Shown: piece after piece, positions 1 to 7,037 of the stretch
Numbering within the stretch: the first letter of the stretch is position 1
How the letters are laid out: each line of letters starts with the position of its first letter
NCBI GenBank assembly: GCA_044339595.1
Contig: JBIIVF010000085.1
Coordinates: forward strand, 1 to 10,588
Length of the DNA: 10,588 bases
Direction of reading: 5' to 3'
From: CAZTGZ01 sp044339595
GTDB lineage: Bacteria > Bacteroidota > Bacteroidia > NS11-12g > UBA9320
Program-made: the position numbers and the translations under genes
Notes under the pieces: model-generated
The model's database searches: none
Told to the model about the DNA's origin: nothing
What the model saw: only the letters and a program-made list of their open reading frames with translations

Positions 1-1
1 C

Positions 2-961
2 ATTTTGGTAGTGAACTCAGCTGGTAATGAGGGCGATGGTGATTGGAAAATCATAGGAACTCCTGCAGATGCAGACAGTGTTTTGTCGATAGGAGGCATT
101 TCTCCCTGGACCGGCTATCATACTTCATTCAGTTCTTTTGGTCCTACCAGAGATAAAAGAATGAAGCCCAATGTAACCGCTTACGGACACGTGATTGGTT
201 CGGGGCCGGGTGGGTTATCTCAAACCCAAGGCACCTCGTTCAGTGGTCCGCTGGTGGCAGGTTTTTCTGCTTGTGCCATGCAAGCCAGACCCAATCTCAC
301 CAACATGCAGCTTTTTAAGGAAATTGAAAGGTCAGCCGATTTGTTTCCATATTTCGATTATGCTCACGGATACGGCGTTCCTCAAGCGTCTTATTTTACC
401 AAGGAAAATGAACCTGGTATTACGGAAGAAAGCAAAATCGAATTTGAAGATAAAGACGGAAAGGTAACCATTAAAATATTGGATGTAGTTGCGGTGGATC
501 TGCCATTCGAAGAAGATGCGGAAATTGAAGATGCCATGATTGTAGATGAGGAGGCCATACCGGTAGCCATGGATACTTCAGAGGCAATTGAAGAAATCGT
601 GGAAGATACAGTTATCGAAGAAATTGTTGAGGCAGCAGTGGACACGGCCTCTTGGGAAGATTCAGATACCGCTGCTCTCGAATTGCCTTATGAATATGAA
701 GAGGAACAAGAATCACTGTTCACAGCTTGGCCGGATTATGTTTTTTTTCATATCGAGAATAGCCAGGGGTATTTGGATAAATACTGGGTTGTTGATCCAC
801 AGCCTAATTTTGCCTACATTTTTAAGGGATTGAATAACAGCGAGGAACCGGCAGAAGCCGATGAAAATAGTCCTTTCGTTATTTCGAAAGCTGATTATGC
901 CCGCCCTTTTACTTTGCGGGTTTATTACAAAGGAGAAGTTAAATCATATATTGTAAAATAA
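2..961 (+). CDS. Subtilisin-like serine protease (S8 family), 3' part, cut by window edge
   Basis: This is the C-terminal part of a subtilase, an endopeptidase that normally acts outside the cytoplasm. The reading frame is already open at base 2, so the start, signal peptide, catalytic Asp and catalytic His lie upstream. Counting from the TTG at base 5, VVNSAGNEG (2-10) contains the oxyanion-hole Asn (N8), and GTSFSGPLVAG (76-86) carries the catalytic Ser (S78). Both are classic S8 motifs. The catalytic domain ends near residue 130. It is followed by a very acidic linker (about 140-238, rich in Glu, Asp, Val and Ile, with EEIVE occurring twice) and a C-terminal segment of about 80 residues that is predicted to be beta-rich and ends in YYKGEVKSYIVK. 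That segment does not show a clear type IX secretion signal. The next gene starts 7 bp downstream, suggesting co-transcription. The family call is firm; the substrate is unknown. Confidence 0.93.
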   Translation: MLVVNSAGNEGDGDWKIIGTPADADSVLSIGGISPWTGYHTSFSSFGPTRDKRMKPNVTAYGHVIGSGPGGLSQTQGTSFSGPLVAGFSACAMQARPNLTNMQLFKEIERSADLFPYFDYAHGYGVPQASYFTKENEPGITEESKIEFEDKDGKVTIKILDVVAVDLPFEEDAEIEDAMIVDEEAIPVAMDTSEAIEEIVEDTVIEEIVEAAVDTASWEDSDTAALELPYEYEEEQESLFTAWPDYVFFHIENSQGYLDKYWVVDPQPNFAYIFKGLNNSEEPAEADENSPFVISKADYARPFTLRVYYKGEVKSYIVK

Positions 962-968
962 ATTTTAA

Positions 969-1676
969 ATGAACATGAAAAGAATTGCCTTTACTTTGGC
1001 CATAGTAGTTGGATTCGGATTCAATTCCATAGCCCAATCCGTTTTGATGGAACAAGATGTGAATCAAGATACCATCATTGCATCGAAGGGTGCCAATCGC
1101 AAATTTTTTACGAGCAGCTATATTTCAGCCGGCAGTATTTTGGGCGCATCTACCGCAGATTCATCCATACCGATGGCTACAGGTAAATCTTGGGAGTTTA
1201 AATACGGAATTTCATATAAAATCAGGGCGAACAACTTTTACAGCATCGTATTTGACATAGATTACAGTCGTCAGGCATTTTATCAAGAGCCTTTGGATGA
1301 ACAAAATAAATACGAGAAATACATCCTCAATAATTCCGGATTGGGGTTGATGAATCGTTTTAACTTCGGAAAGCGGGGCAATCGCGTTGGCAATTACCTC
1401 GAACTCGGTGCCTCCGGTCAGTATGCATTTATGGTTAGAAAAAAAGTGCTCACTGAAAACGAGGATAAAGATGCCAATTTCAAGAGTGAAAAATCTACTT
1501 TCACTGCACCGTATGAAATTAACCGCTTAAACTATTATGCCGATGCAAGAATAGGCTTCGGTCATTATGTTGTTTATGGAAGATATCTCTTATCAGACAT
1601 CTTGAACGAGAAAGCCAATGGTGGTCAGTTGCCTGCCATTACTGTTGGATTTATGTATGATATCGGTGCCAAATAA
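969..1676 (+). CDS. Probable outer-membrane beta-barrel protein with signal peptide
   Basis: This 235-residue protein has an N-terminal signal peptide (MNMKRIAFTLAIVVGFGFNS, with likely cleavage after SIAQ). The rest has alternating hydrophobic/aromatic and polar strands (YGISYKI, YSIVFDIDYSRQAFY, YLELGASGQYAFMV, YYADARIGFGHYVVYGRYLL) and ends in a strand, ITVGFMYDIGAK. This is typical of the small 8-10-stranded outer-membrane barrels common in Bacteroidota (PorT/OmpW-like beta-barrel folds), but I see no family-specific motif, so the function is unknown. The start could be the ATG at 969 or the one at 975; no clear Shine-Dalgarno separates them. It lies 7 bp after the subtilase gene, so the two may be co-expressed at the cell surface. 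A hairpin overlapping its stop codon probably ends transcription. Confidence 0.8.
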   Translation: MNMKRIAFTLAIVVGFGFNSIAQSVLMEQDVNQDTIIASKGANRKFFTSSYISAGSILGASTADSSIPMATGKSWEFKYGISYKIRANNFYSIVFDIDYSRQAFYQEPLDEQNKYEKYILNNSGLGLMNRFNFGKRGNRVGNYLELGASGQYAFMVRKKVLTENEDKDANFKSEKSTFTAPYEINRLNYYADARIGFGHYVVYGRYLLSDILNEKANGGQLPAITVGFMYDIGAK

Positions 1677-1697
1677 TCAGGCGTTGAGTGCCTGATT
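1675..1697. terminator. Bidirectional terminator hairpin between convergent genes
   Basis: A perfect 8-bp stem (AATCAGGC 1675-1682 with GCCTGATT 1690-1697) encloses a 7-base loop. It spans the stop of the plus-strand barrel gene and the stop plus the last codons of the minus-strand aminotransferase gene. Short T runs follow on both strands (TTT on plus, ATTT on minus), so it could stop both converging transcripts. The T tracts are short, hence moderate confidence. Confidence 0.6.
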
Positions 1698-2864
1698 TAA
1701 AATATCGCAAACCAGTTTGATTTCATCTTCACGGATGGTCAGTGGCGGTGCAATTCTAATTCGGTCCGGAGCGTATAAAAACCAATCAATCAACAGTCCT
1801 TTTTCGAGTGCTTTAGCAATCACCTGCTTCACTTTGTTGGCATCTTTGAGCTGAATGGAAAGCAACAGACCTTTGCCGCTCCAACACAAAATTTCAGGGT
1901 GTTGAATAAGATTTCGGAATAAGTTTTCTTTTTTATGGATATCGTCCAAGAGGCCTTCATTTTCAATGACCTCCATGGTGGCTAATGAGGCAGCACAAGA
2001 AACAGGATGACCACCAAAGGTAGTAATATGTCCAAGCACAGGATGATCAGAAAGCGATAACATCCGTTGTTTGTCTGCCGCAAAAGCGCCAATAGGCATT
2101 CCACCTCCCATGCCTTTAGCCATCACCACAACATCCGGCTGGATGGAGTAGTGTTCGAATGCGAAAAATTTTCCGGTTCGGCCAAATCCGGTTTGAATTT
2201 CATCAACGATCAATAAAGTGCCGCATTCTTTACATTTTTTGTCCAATTGTTTCAAGAAATCTTGTTCTGCGGGAATGTAACCGGCCTCACCCTGAACCGA
2301 TTCAATGACCACAGCCGCTGTTTGTTCATCAATCAGATCTAAGGAGTCTATATTATTAAAATCTAGAAAGGTAACACCCGGCAAAAGTGGACGAAAAGCC
2401 ACGTTGTAATAAGATTCACTCATGAGACTCAAAGCACCATGGGTGCTCCCATGGTAAGCTCTTTTCGCCGAAGCTAACTTTGGCCTTCCGGTATGTCTTT
2501 TGGCAAGCTTAATCGCTCCTTCAATGGCTTCTGAACCGGAGTTTACAAAAAATATGGATGCTTGATTAAAAGGGAGTTTCTCTGAAATTTTTTTGGCTAG
2601 CTTCACTTGAATTTCCTGGACATGTTCGCCATACACCATGGTATGCCAATATTGGTCGAGTTGTTTTTGAATGGCTGCTTGTACGTGTGGATGCCGATGA
2701 CCAACATTGTTTACGCTGATGCCGGAAATCAAATCGATAAAGGCTTTGCCCTCTTTATTATAGATATAAATTCCCTCAGCACGTCCTACTTGAAGCGCGA
2801 TCGGTTCAGGACTCGTTTGGGCGATGTGATCTAAAAAAAGTCTCTTCAATAAAAGATCTGACAT
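1677..2864 (-). CDS. PLP-dependent class-III aminotransferase (acetylornithine/ornithine type)
   Basis: This 395-residue protein has the full length of a fold-type I, class-III (omega) aminotransferase, a cytoplasmic enzyme that transfers amino groups between an amine-bearing substrate and a 2-oxo acid. Visible landmarks are SGISVNNVGHRHPHV (48-61), FVNSGSEAIEGAIKLAK (106-122, phosphate-binding loop), the YHGSTHGALS segment (137-146), ESVQGEAGY (188-196), VDEIQTGFGRTG (220-231, with D221 contacting the PLP ring nitrogen), VMAKGMGGGMPIGA (247-260, K250 the Schiff-base lysine) and TTFGGHPVSCAA (281-292). Close families act on acetylornithine, ornithine, GABA, putrescine or lysine. I see nothing decisive for substrate, and no arginine-pathway genes are adjacent, so I leave the symbol empty. 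Its ATG (2862-2864) lies just 29 bp beyond the HU terminator T tract, so it may use a promoter overlapping that site or depend on read-through. Confidence 0.93.
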   Translation of the reverse strand: MSDLLLKRLFLDHIAQTSPEPIALQVGRAEGIYIYNKEGKAFIDLISGISVNNVGHRHPHVQAAIQKQLDQYWHTMVYGEHVQEIQVKLAKKISEKLPFNQASIFFVNSGSEAIEGAIKLAKRHTGRPKLASAKRAYHGSTHGALSLMSESYYNVAFRPLLPGVTFLDFNNIDSLDLIDEQTAAVVIESVQGEAGYIPAEQDFLKQLDKKCKECGTLLIVDEIQTGFGRTGKFFAFEHYSIQPDVVVMAKGMGGGMPIGAFAADKQRMLSLSDHPVLGHITTFGGHPVSCAASLATMEVIENEGLLDDIHKKENLFRNLIQHPEILCWSGKGLLLSIQLKDANKVKQVIAKALEKGLLIDWFLYAPDRIRIAPPLTIREDEIKLVCDILNQALNA

Positions 2865-2893
2865 AGTGCTTCGTAATGAGATTGCAATCCTAC

Positions 2894-2926
2894 AAAAAAA
2901 AGAGGCTACCTTTTGAGTAGCCTCTT
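2894..2926 (-). terminator. Rho-independent terminator of the HU gene
   Basis: A perfect 10-bp stem (2900-2909 AAGAGGCTAC with 2917-2926 GTAGCCTCTT) has a 7-base loop. Read on the minus strand it is followed at once by a run of eight T (complement of the A run 2894-2901, partly shared with the stem base). It begins 20 bases after the HU stop codon, the expected position. On the plus strand the flank is also T-rich, but no plus-strand gene needs it. Confidence 0.9.
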
Positions 2927-2946
2927 CATTTCTTTTTTAGAAAGAA

Positions 2947-3219
2947 TTATCCAACGTTGTTAGACAATTCAGTTCCAGCCTTAAAGCGAACTACTTTTTT
3001 AGCAGCGATGTTAATGGCTTTTCCTGTTTGTGGGTTTCTTCCGGTTCTGGCAGCACGCTCAGAAATAGAGAAAGTACCAAACCCAACCAAGATAACTTTG
3101 TCACCACCTTTCAATGCAGCAGCAGTAGCATCGGTAAATGAATTCAAAGCAGTTTGAGCTTGTGCTTTTGTAATGCCTGCGTCTGAGGCGATTTTTGAGA
3201 TTAAGTCTGATTTGTTCAT
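2947..3219 (-). CDS. hup: HU-type DNA-binding protein
   Basis: This is a 90-residue histone-like protein of the HU/IHF family, which binds and bends DNA as a dimer in the nucleoid. The N-terminal helices are MNKSDLISKIASDAGITKAQ and following. The core strand motif is VILVGFGTFSISERAARTGR (42-61), and the DNA-contacting beta arm is GRNPQTGKAI (60-69), with the intercalating proline at P63 and the closing KKVVRFKAG (74-82). Length and motifs match HU rather than the longer Bacteroidota HU-like proteins with C-terminal tails. It stands as a single transcription unit: a 95-bp gap precedes it and a strong terminator follows. The leader holds a small inverted repeat and a repeated GATAACGA, listed separately. 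The start is the ATG at 3217-3219, preceded by an A/T-rich leader without Shine-Dalgarno. Confidence 0.97.
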   Translation of the reverse strand: MNKSDLISKIASDAGITKAQAQTALNSFTDATAAALKGGDKVILVGFGTFSISERAARTGRNPQTGKAINIAAKKVVRFKAGTELSNNVG

Positions 3220-3269
3220 GATTTTAAAATTTCTTTAATAAATGGTTATAAGTAATCTACGTTTCACTT

Positions 3270-3306
3270 AAACCCTTTGATAACGAGGGTTTCAATGCGA
3301 TAACGA
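3270..3306. repeat. Inverted repeat plus direct GATAACGA repeat upstream of the HU gene
   Basis: AAACCCT (3270-3276) pairs with AGGGTTT (3286-3292) around a 9-base loop. The octamer GATAACGA occurs at 3279-3286 (overlapping the hairpin) and again at 3299-3306, exactly 20 bp apart, about two helical turns. The site lies between the aroK stop (3315) and the HU start (3219). It could be an operator or leader structure for HU, or a weak end signal for the upstream operon. There is no T tract in the minus direction, so a terminator role is poorly supported. Confidence 0.4.
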
Positions 3307-3314
3307 AAACAAGT

Positions 3315-3866
3315 TTAGGGAAATTCATGTAAATAATTTAAGGCGGGATGGGTGGTTGTGAATAAAATGAGTGCCTTTGTTAATAAATCCGGATTTTTGG
3401 CCATTTTTAAAGGGATTTTCACATGGGAGGCTTCATAAAATGGCACTCTTTGGCTATAATGAGCTCTTAAATTTGTTGGATGACTCAAATTCTTTTGTGC
3501 AATCAGCGGGCGGCTTTCGAGATGAGCGCTTTGCAGATGTCGTAATATTTGAGCTATAGATGCTTCGAGATACACCGTCAACCCATTTTTTAAGATCCAT
3601 TCCATGTTTTGATGGAAACAAGGCGTTCCTCCACCCAAAGAAATAACCGAGTCTTTCGGAACGGTTGCAATCAGTTTTCTGAGCAGTTCACTTTCAAGTA
3701 TCCTAAATTGGTCTTCTCCTTTTAAAGCAAATAGGTTTGGGATTGATTGGCCGGTTTTATCCGCTATATATGCATCCAAATCGTAAAAGGGCAATCCGAG
3801 ATAACGGGCAAGTCTTTTTCCCAAAACCGTTTTTCCGGAAGCCATATATCCGGTTATGAAAATCAT
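3315..3866 (-). CDS. aroK: Shikimate kinase
   Basis: This cytoplasmic kinase phosphorylates the 3-hydroxyl of shikimate with ATP in the route to chorismate. The 183-residue length is typical. The Walker A loop is GYMASGKT (6-13), the shikimate/Mg-binding D-L-D is at 29-31, R55 in DQFR matches the shikimate-contacting arginine, SLGGGTP (76-82) is the conserved glycine loop, R119 in SRPL is the lid arginine, and R140 in YSQRVPFYE is the adenine/phosphate-side arginine. All key residues are present, so it should be active. The ATG overlaps the permease stop by 4 bases (ATGA, 3863-3866), implying translational coupling. It is the last gene of the four-gene run. Sharing an operon with a transporter subunit rather than other aro genes is notable. 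Confidence 0.95.
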   Translation of the reverse strand: MIFITGYMASGKTVLGKRLARYLGLPFYDLDAYIADKTGQSIPNLFALKGEDQFRILESELLRKLIATVPKDSVISLGGGTPCFHQNMEWILKNGLTVYLEASIAQILRHLQSAHLESRPLIAQKNLSHPTNLRAHYSQRVPFYEASHVKIPLKMAKNPDLLTKALILFTTTHPALNYLHEFP

Positions 3867-4903
3867 GCTTCCTTGATTCTCGGATCAATCCATCGATAGA
3901 TCATATCCACCCATAAATTGATGATGATAAAAAGAGATGCCACCAGCAACACACTGCCCATCACCAAAGGTAGATCTGACTTTTCTAAAGCTTCGATGGT
4001 GATTTTTCCTAAGCCTTTCCAATTAAATATATATTCTACAAAAAAGGCACCGGCCAGCAAAGAAGCAAACCAGCCTGAAAGTGAAGTAACCACAGGGTTG
4101 ATGGCATTTCTCAGAGCGTGTTTATAAATCACATGTTTTGCCGGTAATCCTTTGGCATAGGCAGTTCGGATATAATCTTTTCCAAGTTCTTCCAGAAGAG
4201 AACTACGGGTTAATTGGGTGATTACTGCCAATGGTCGGATGCCTAAGGCCAAAGTAGGTAAAATGAGGTTTTGTAGCATAAGCTTCCTGCCTTCAAATGG
4301 ATCATAGTCAAAAAGGCTTCCGGTCATGGTTAGTCCGGTTACGTCATGTAAAACATAGCCCAATAGCCAGGCAATGATAATAGCGGCGAAGAAACTGGGT
4401 AAAGATATACCGGCGGTACTGATCATCATGAACAAGCGATCGGGCCAACGATTATAATGGAGTGCTGAGATAATGCCGAAAATTAATCCGGCCACCGTAG
4501 CCAATGCCATGCTGCTCAAGGCCAACACAAAAGTTCCGGGCAAGGCAGAACCAATAATTTCGGTTACCTTTTTACCAGTTTGAAAAGATCTTCTCAGTTC
4601 CGGCCATTTGAGAGAAATTTGTCGGTTTCCAATAGGGAACATAACCCAATGGGGAGCGGTGGTTTTATCATTTGTAAATCCCAGTGGACTTAAATCATTG
4701 ATATACATGAGGTACTGCACCGAAAGTGGTTTGTCTAACCCCATTTCCTGACGGATGCGCAGTTTTGTGGCAGCATCGGTGCGTTCACCCACCACCATTT
4801 GTTCCGGGTCGGGAAATGAAAAGCTAAAAAGGAAGAAAACCAGGGTAGCAATGCTGAACAAAATAAACAAGGAATACCCGATTTTTGAAAGAACGGTTTT
4901 CAT
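3863..4903 (-). CDS. ABC transporter permease, DppB/OppB (peptide/nickel) type
   Basis: This 346-residue inner-membrane protein belongs to the binding-protein-dependent permease family that imports peptides, nickel or related solutes. An N-terminal transmembrane segment (about 9-30) is followed by the family's extracytoplasmic segment with RIRQEMGLDKPLSVQY (49-64). Then come about five membrane segments: roughly 122-147, 157-186, 210-233, 272-296 and 313-336. The cytoplasmic EAA coupling loop reads DYIRTAYAKGLPAKHVIYKH (243-262) followed by ALRNAINPV, matching the usual consensus. The soluble region around 70-110 is rather long and includes FPIGNRQISLKW. No partner permease (DppC), ATPase or binding protein is nearby, so it is an orphan subunit here. 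Both ends overlap neighbours by 4 bases (ATGA at 4900-4903 and 3863-3866). Substrate unknown. Confidence 0.93.
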   Translation of the reverse strand: MKTVLSKIGYSLFILFSIATLVFFLFSFSFPDPEQMVVGERTDAATKLRIRQEMGLDKPLSVQYLMYINDLSPLGFTNDKTTAPHWVMFPIGNRQISLKWPELRRSFQTGKKVTEIIGSALPGTFVLALSSMALATVAGLIFGIISALHYNRWPDRLFMMISTAGISLPSFFAAIIIAWLLGYVLHDVTGLTMTGSLFDYDPFEGRKLMLQNLILPTLALGIRPLAVITQLTRSSLLEELGKDYIRTAYAKGLPAKHVIYKHALRNAINPVVTSLSGWFASLLAGAFFVEYIFNWKGLGKITIEALEKSDLPLVMGSVLLVASLFIIINLWVDMIYRWIDPRIKEA

Positions 4904-6423
4904 TTACCCGTGAGTTTTTGCAATTTCTTGATTTTCGGAAGCTTGGTAGATGGCCAGGTTTCTTTTACCACGCTTTTATCGGTAAACAGAACCAATCCGG
5001 GGTTGGAGCGAATGATAGATTTTAATTGAGTATCATCCCCATAATGTATGGGAAATGAAAGCTGCTGCTCATGCCTGAATTTTTCAGCCAATTCTGATGA
5101 ACTGCCGGTTAGGGCCCAAACAGGATAACCCAAAGCCTGCCAATCTGCCGCCAGTTTGTTGATTTTTTTGACTGCACGCAGATTTACCTTGGTGATATCA
5201 TGCATCACAATCAGTAACTTATATTCACCATGATTGAAAAAGCTATCCGTGAAGTTTTCATTGCGTTCGGCATCTTGTATCCTAAAATCATGCACGGGCG
5301 GTTTGTAAGCTTCAGCAATGATTTTTTCTGACTCAATGCGGTCATAGGTCCACTTTGAATAATCTAATTGCGGCGTGAAGGTTTTCTTTTCAGAATCATA
5401 AATTACTTTTTGCTCTTTGCCGTCCGCATTTTTATAAATGTAGGTAACAATGATGTGGTCATTTTTCCGCTCATCCGGCGGTGTTTTCATCATAGCCTGA
5501 ATATCATTTCCAGGTTTGAACTTCAGGAAATTCTTTACAGGTAAATAGTACTTGCAGTAAATGGCGATGGAAGTAGATATGATGGTAATGAACGCTAAGA
5601 AATTAATGGAAAACATGTTGCTAAAAAGCGGTTTTATCCTTCTGGCGCCAATGAGGATGATCAACAGCAACCCAAATAAGATCAAATCCTTGTAAAACGA
5701 CTGATATGGAGTGAGGGGGATGGCATCGCCAAAACAACCACAATCAGTAACTTTATTATAAGTAGCTGAATACCAGGTTAAAAAGGTAAAAAACAGGATC
5801 ATGGCCATTAATAACCAGCCAATCAGGCGAGGATTCCAGCCAATGAGCAAGCCAAATCCGAGTAAAATTTCGATCACACTGATGAATATGGAAAGAAACA
5901 GTGCATACTTTTTGACGCCATGAAAAAAGCCCACCCAGAAAGAATCGGCTTTTAAATAGCGTCTAACCTTTATGTTTTGTTCAAATTGCTTCTCTTCATT
6001 TTGAACAATGGAAATGTTACCCTCCGAAATGATTTCGCTGTTCAACAAAAAACGATACTGAAAAGTGGTATCGCCGCCGATATCAGATTTGAAGATGGTT
6101 TGATTGCTCAGAAAACAAGTGAAATTGCCTTTCAAAGTTGTATCCGGAGAAAGCGTATCTTCCGATACAAAGGTGAGCCATCCTGCACTTTGAGCCGTGA
6201 ATAAATAGGTGGTGTCGCCCGATCTGAGTGGCGCGGATGATACGACTGAATCTTGTATAATCAGATGGAGAGTGTCTTGATCTTGTTTTAAATCGGCGGC
6301 GAATACGGAGAAATATTCTTCCAGCTTGTAAGAGAATCCGGTGGGGTCATTGGCTTTGATTAATCCGGAAAAAACGAACAACAAGCCAACCAGAACGCGA
6401 CAAATCTGTACAATTAATTTCAT
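4900..6423 (-). CDS. MauE/DoxX-type membrane protein with periplasmic insert and thioredoxin-like C-terminal domain
   Basis: This 507-residue protein resembles what is annotated in Bacteroidota as a BT_3928-like DoxX/MauE protein. The first membrane segment (about 5-22, VLVGLLFVFSGLIKANDPTG) is a DoxX/MauE hallmark and runs into KLEEYFSVF (33-41). More membrane segments lie at about 173-195, 200-220, 246-262 and 272-290. TDCGCFGDAIPLTPYQSF (226-243) contains the MauE-type CGC motif, suggesting thiol/disulfide chemistry at the membrane. Residues about 45-160 form a polar, beta-rich insert that looks extracytoplasmic. Residues about 300-375 are a second soluble region. Residues 376-507 resemble a TlpA/thioredoxin fold (KLLIVMHDI, GYPVWALTGSS, SNPGLVLF), but the expected CxxC is absent. 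The true substrate is unknown. It overlaps the DUF1599 gene upstream and the permease downstream by 4 bases each. Confidence 0.85.
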   Translation of the reverse strand: MKLIVQICRVLVGLLFVFSGLIKANDPTGFSYKLEEYFSVFAADLKQDQDTLHLIIQDSVVSSAPLRSGDTTYLFTAQSAGWLTFVSEDTLSPDTTLKGNFTCFLSNQTIFKSDIGGDTTFQYRFLLNSEIISEGNISIVQNEEKQFEQNIKVRRYLKADSFWVGFFHGVKKYALFLSIFISVIEILLGFGLLIGWNPRLIGWLLMAMILFFTFLTWYSATYNKVTDCGCFGDAIPLTPYQSFYKDLILFGLLLIILIGARRIKPLFSNMFSINFLAFITIISTSIAIYCKYYLPVKNFLKFKPGNDIQAMMKTPPDERKNDHIIVTYIYKNADGKEQKVIYDSEKKTFTPQLDYSKWTYDRIESEKIIAEAYKPPVHDFRIQDAERNENFTDSFFNHGEYKLLIVMHDITKVNLRAVKKINKLAADWQALGYPVWALTGSSSELAEKFRHEQQLSFPIHYGDDTQLKSIIRSNPGLVLFTDKSVVKETWPSTKLPKIKKLQKLTGK

Positions 6424-7025
6424 GCTTTTTCTGACTCTAGGCGTATGAGTGCAAAAATAGCATAGTTCATAATATCGCGGTAATTGGCATCGGAACCTTC
6501 AGAAATGATGGTCTTGCCCTGATTATCTTCAATTTGTTTGATGCGCAGAATTTTGGTGAGGATCAAATCCGTAAAAGTCGGAATGCGCATATCCCGCCAT
6601 GCTTCTCCGTAGTCGTGATTTTTCGCCAGCATCAGGTCTTTGTTTGCCTTTACTTGCTGATCGTAGTGTTCCATCAGCTTTGTGATTTCGCTCAAATCCT
6701 CATCTGCAGGCAACGAAAGTTGCAGGAGGGCGATGATGCAGTAATTGATGATGCCCGCATATTCGTCGCGGATATCTTCAGGGATCAATTGTACCCCTTT
6801 TTCTTCAATACTGCGGATGCGTTGAGCTTTGATGAAAATCTGGTCAGTAATCGAAGCAGGCCTGAGAATTCTCCAGCTTGGACCGTAGTCTTTATTTTTT
6901 TTATAGAAGGTCTCACGGCAACCTGTGATCACTTCGTCGTATTGGCGATTTGTTTCCCGATGGTTCAATCGAATATTGGTTTTATACTTGCAATAATAAT
7001 GGTAAATCGCATCAATCAGGTTCAT
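6420..7025 (-). CDS. DUF1599 (nucleotide-modification-associated domain 1) protein, two tandem copies
   Basis: This is a soluble, helical protein of about 201 residues made of two related halves. Numbering from the ATG, copy one has KNKDYGPSWRILRP (about 43-56), TDQIFIKAQRIRSIEE and DEYAGIINYCIIALLQL. Copy two has KNHDYGEAWRDMRI (about 134-147), TDLILTKILRIKQIED and NYRDIMNYAIFALIRL. The repeated KNxDYGxxWR, D(Q/L)I..K..RI..IE and I(I/M)NY.I.AL motifs define DUF1599. The family's biochemistry is not established; a role in nucleotide modification has been proposed for related phage genes. I prefer the ATG at 7023-7025 over an in-frame TTG three codons upstream. It is the first gene of the minus-strand run, and its stop overlaps the next start by 4 bases (6420-6423). 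Its start is 12 bp from the probable folP start. Confidence 0.88.
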   Translation of the reverse strand: MNLIDAIYHYYCKYKTNIRLNHRETNRQYDEVITGCRETFYKKNKDYGPSWRILRPASITDQIFIKAQRIRSIEEKGVQLIPEDIRDEYAGIINYCIIALLQLSLPADEDLSEITKLMEHYDQQVKANKDLMLAKNHDYGEAWRDMRIPTFTDLILTKILRIKQIEDNQGKTIISEGSDANYRDIMNYAIFALIRLESEKA

Positions 7026-7037
7026 AATCGACAAACA

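Noticed and set aside
721..961. Type IX secretion C-terminal signal on the subtilase
   Set aside because: The last strand looks vaguely similar, but the PNP-type motif and the usual spacing of conserved glycines are missing.
7026..7034. TTG start for the DUF1599 protein three codons upstream
   Set aside because: An ATG follows at 7025 and the extra residues add no conserved sequence.
6534..7037. Open frame extending folP upstream by about 168 codons
   Set aside because: It is the antisense of the DUF1599 gene, whose motifs are clear; FolP is complete from about 7038 at its normal length.
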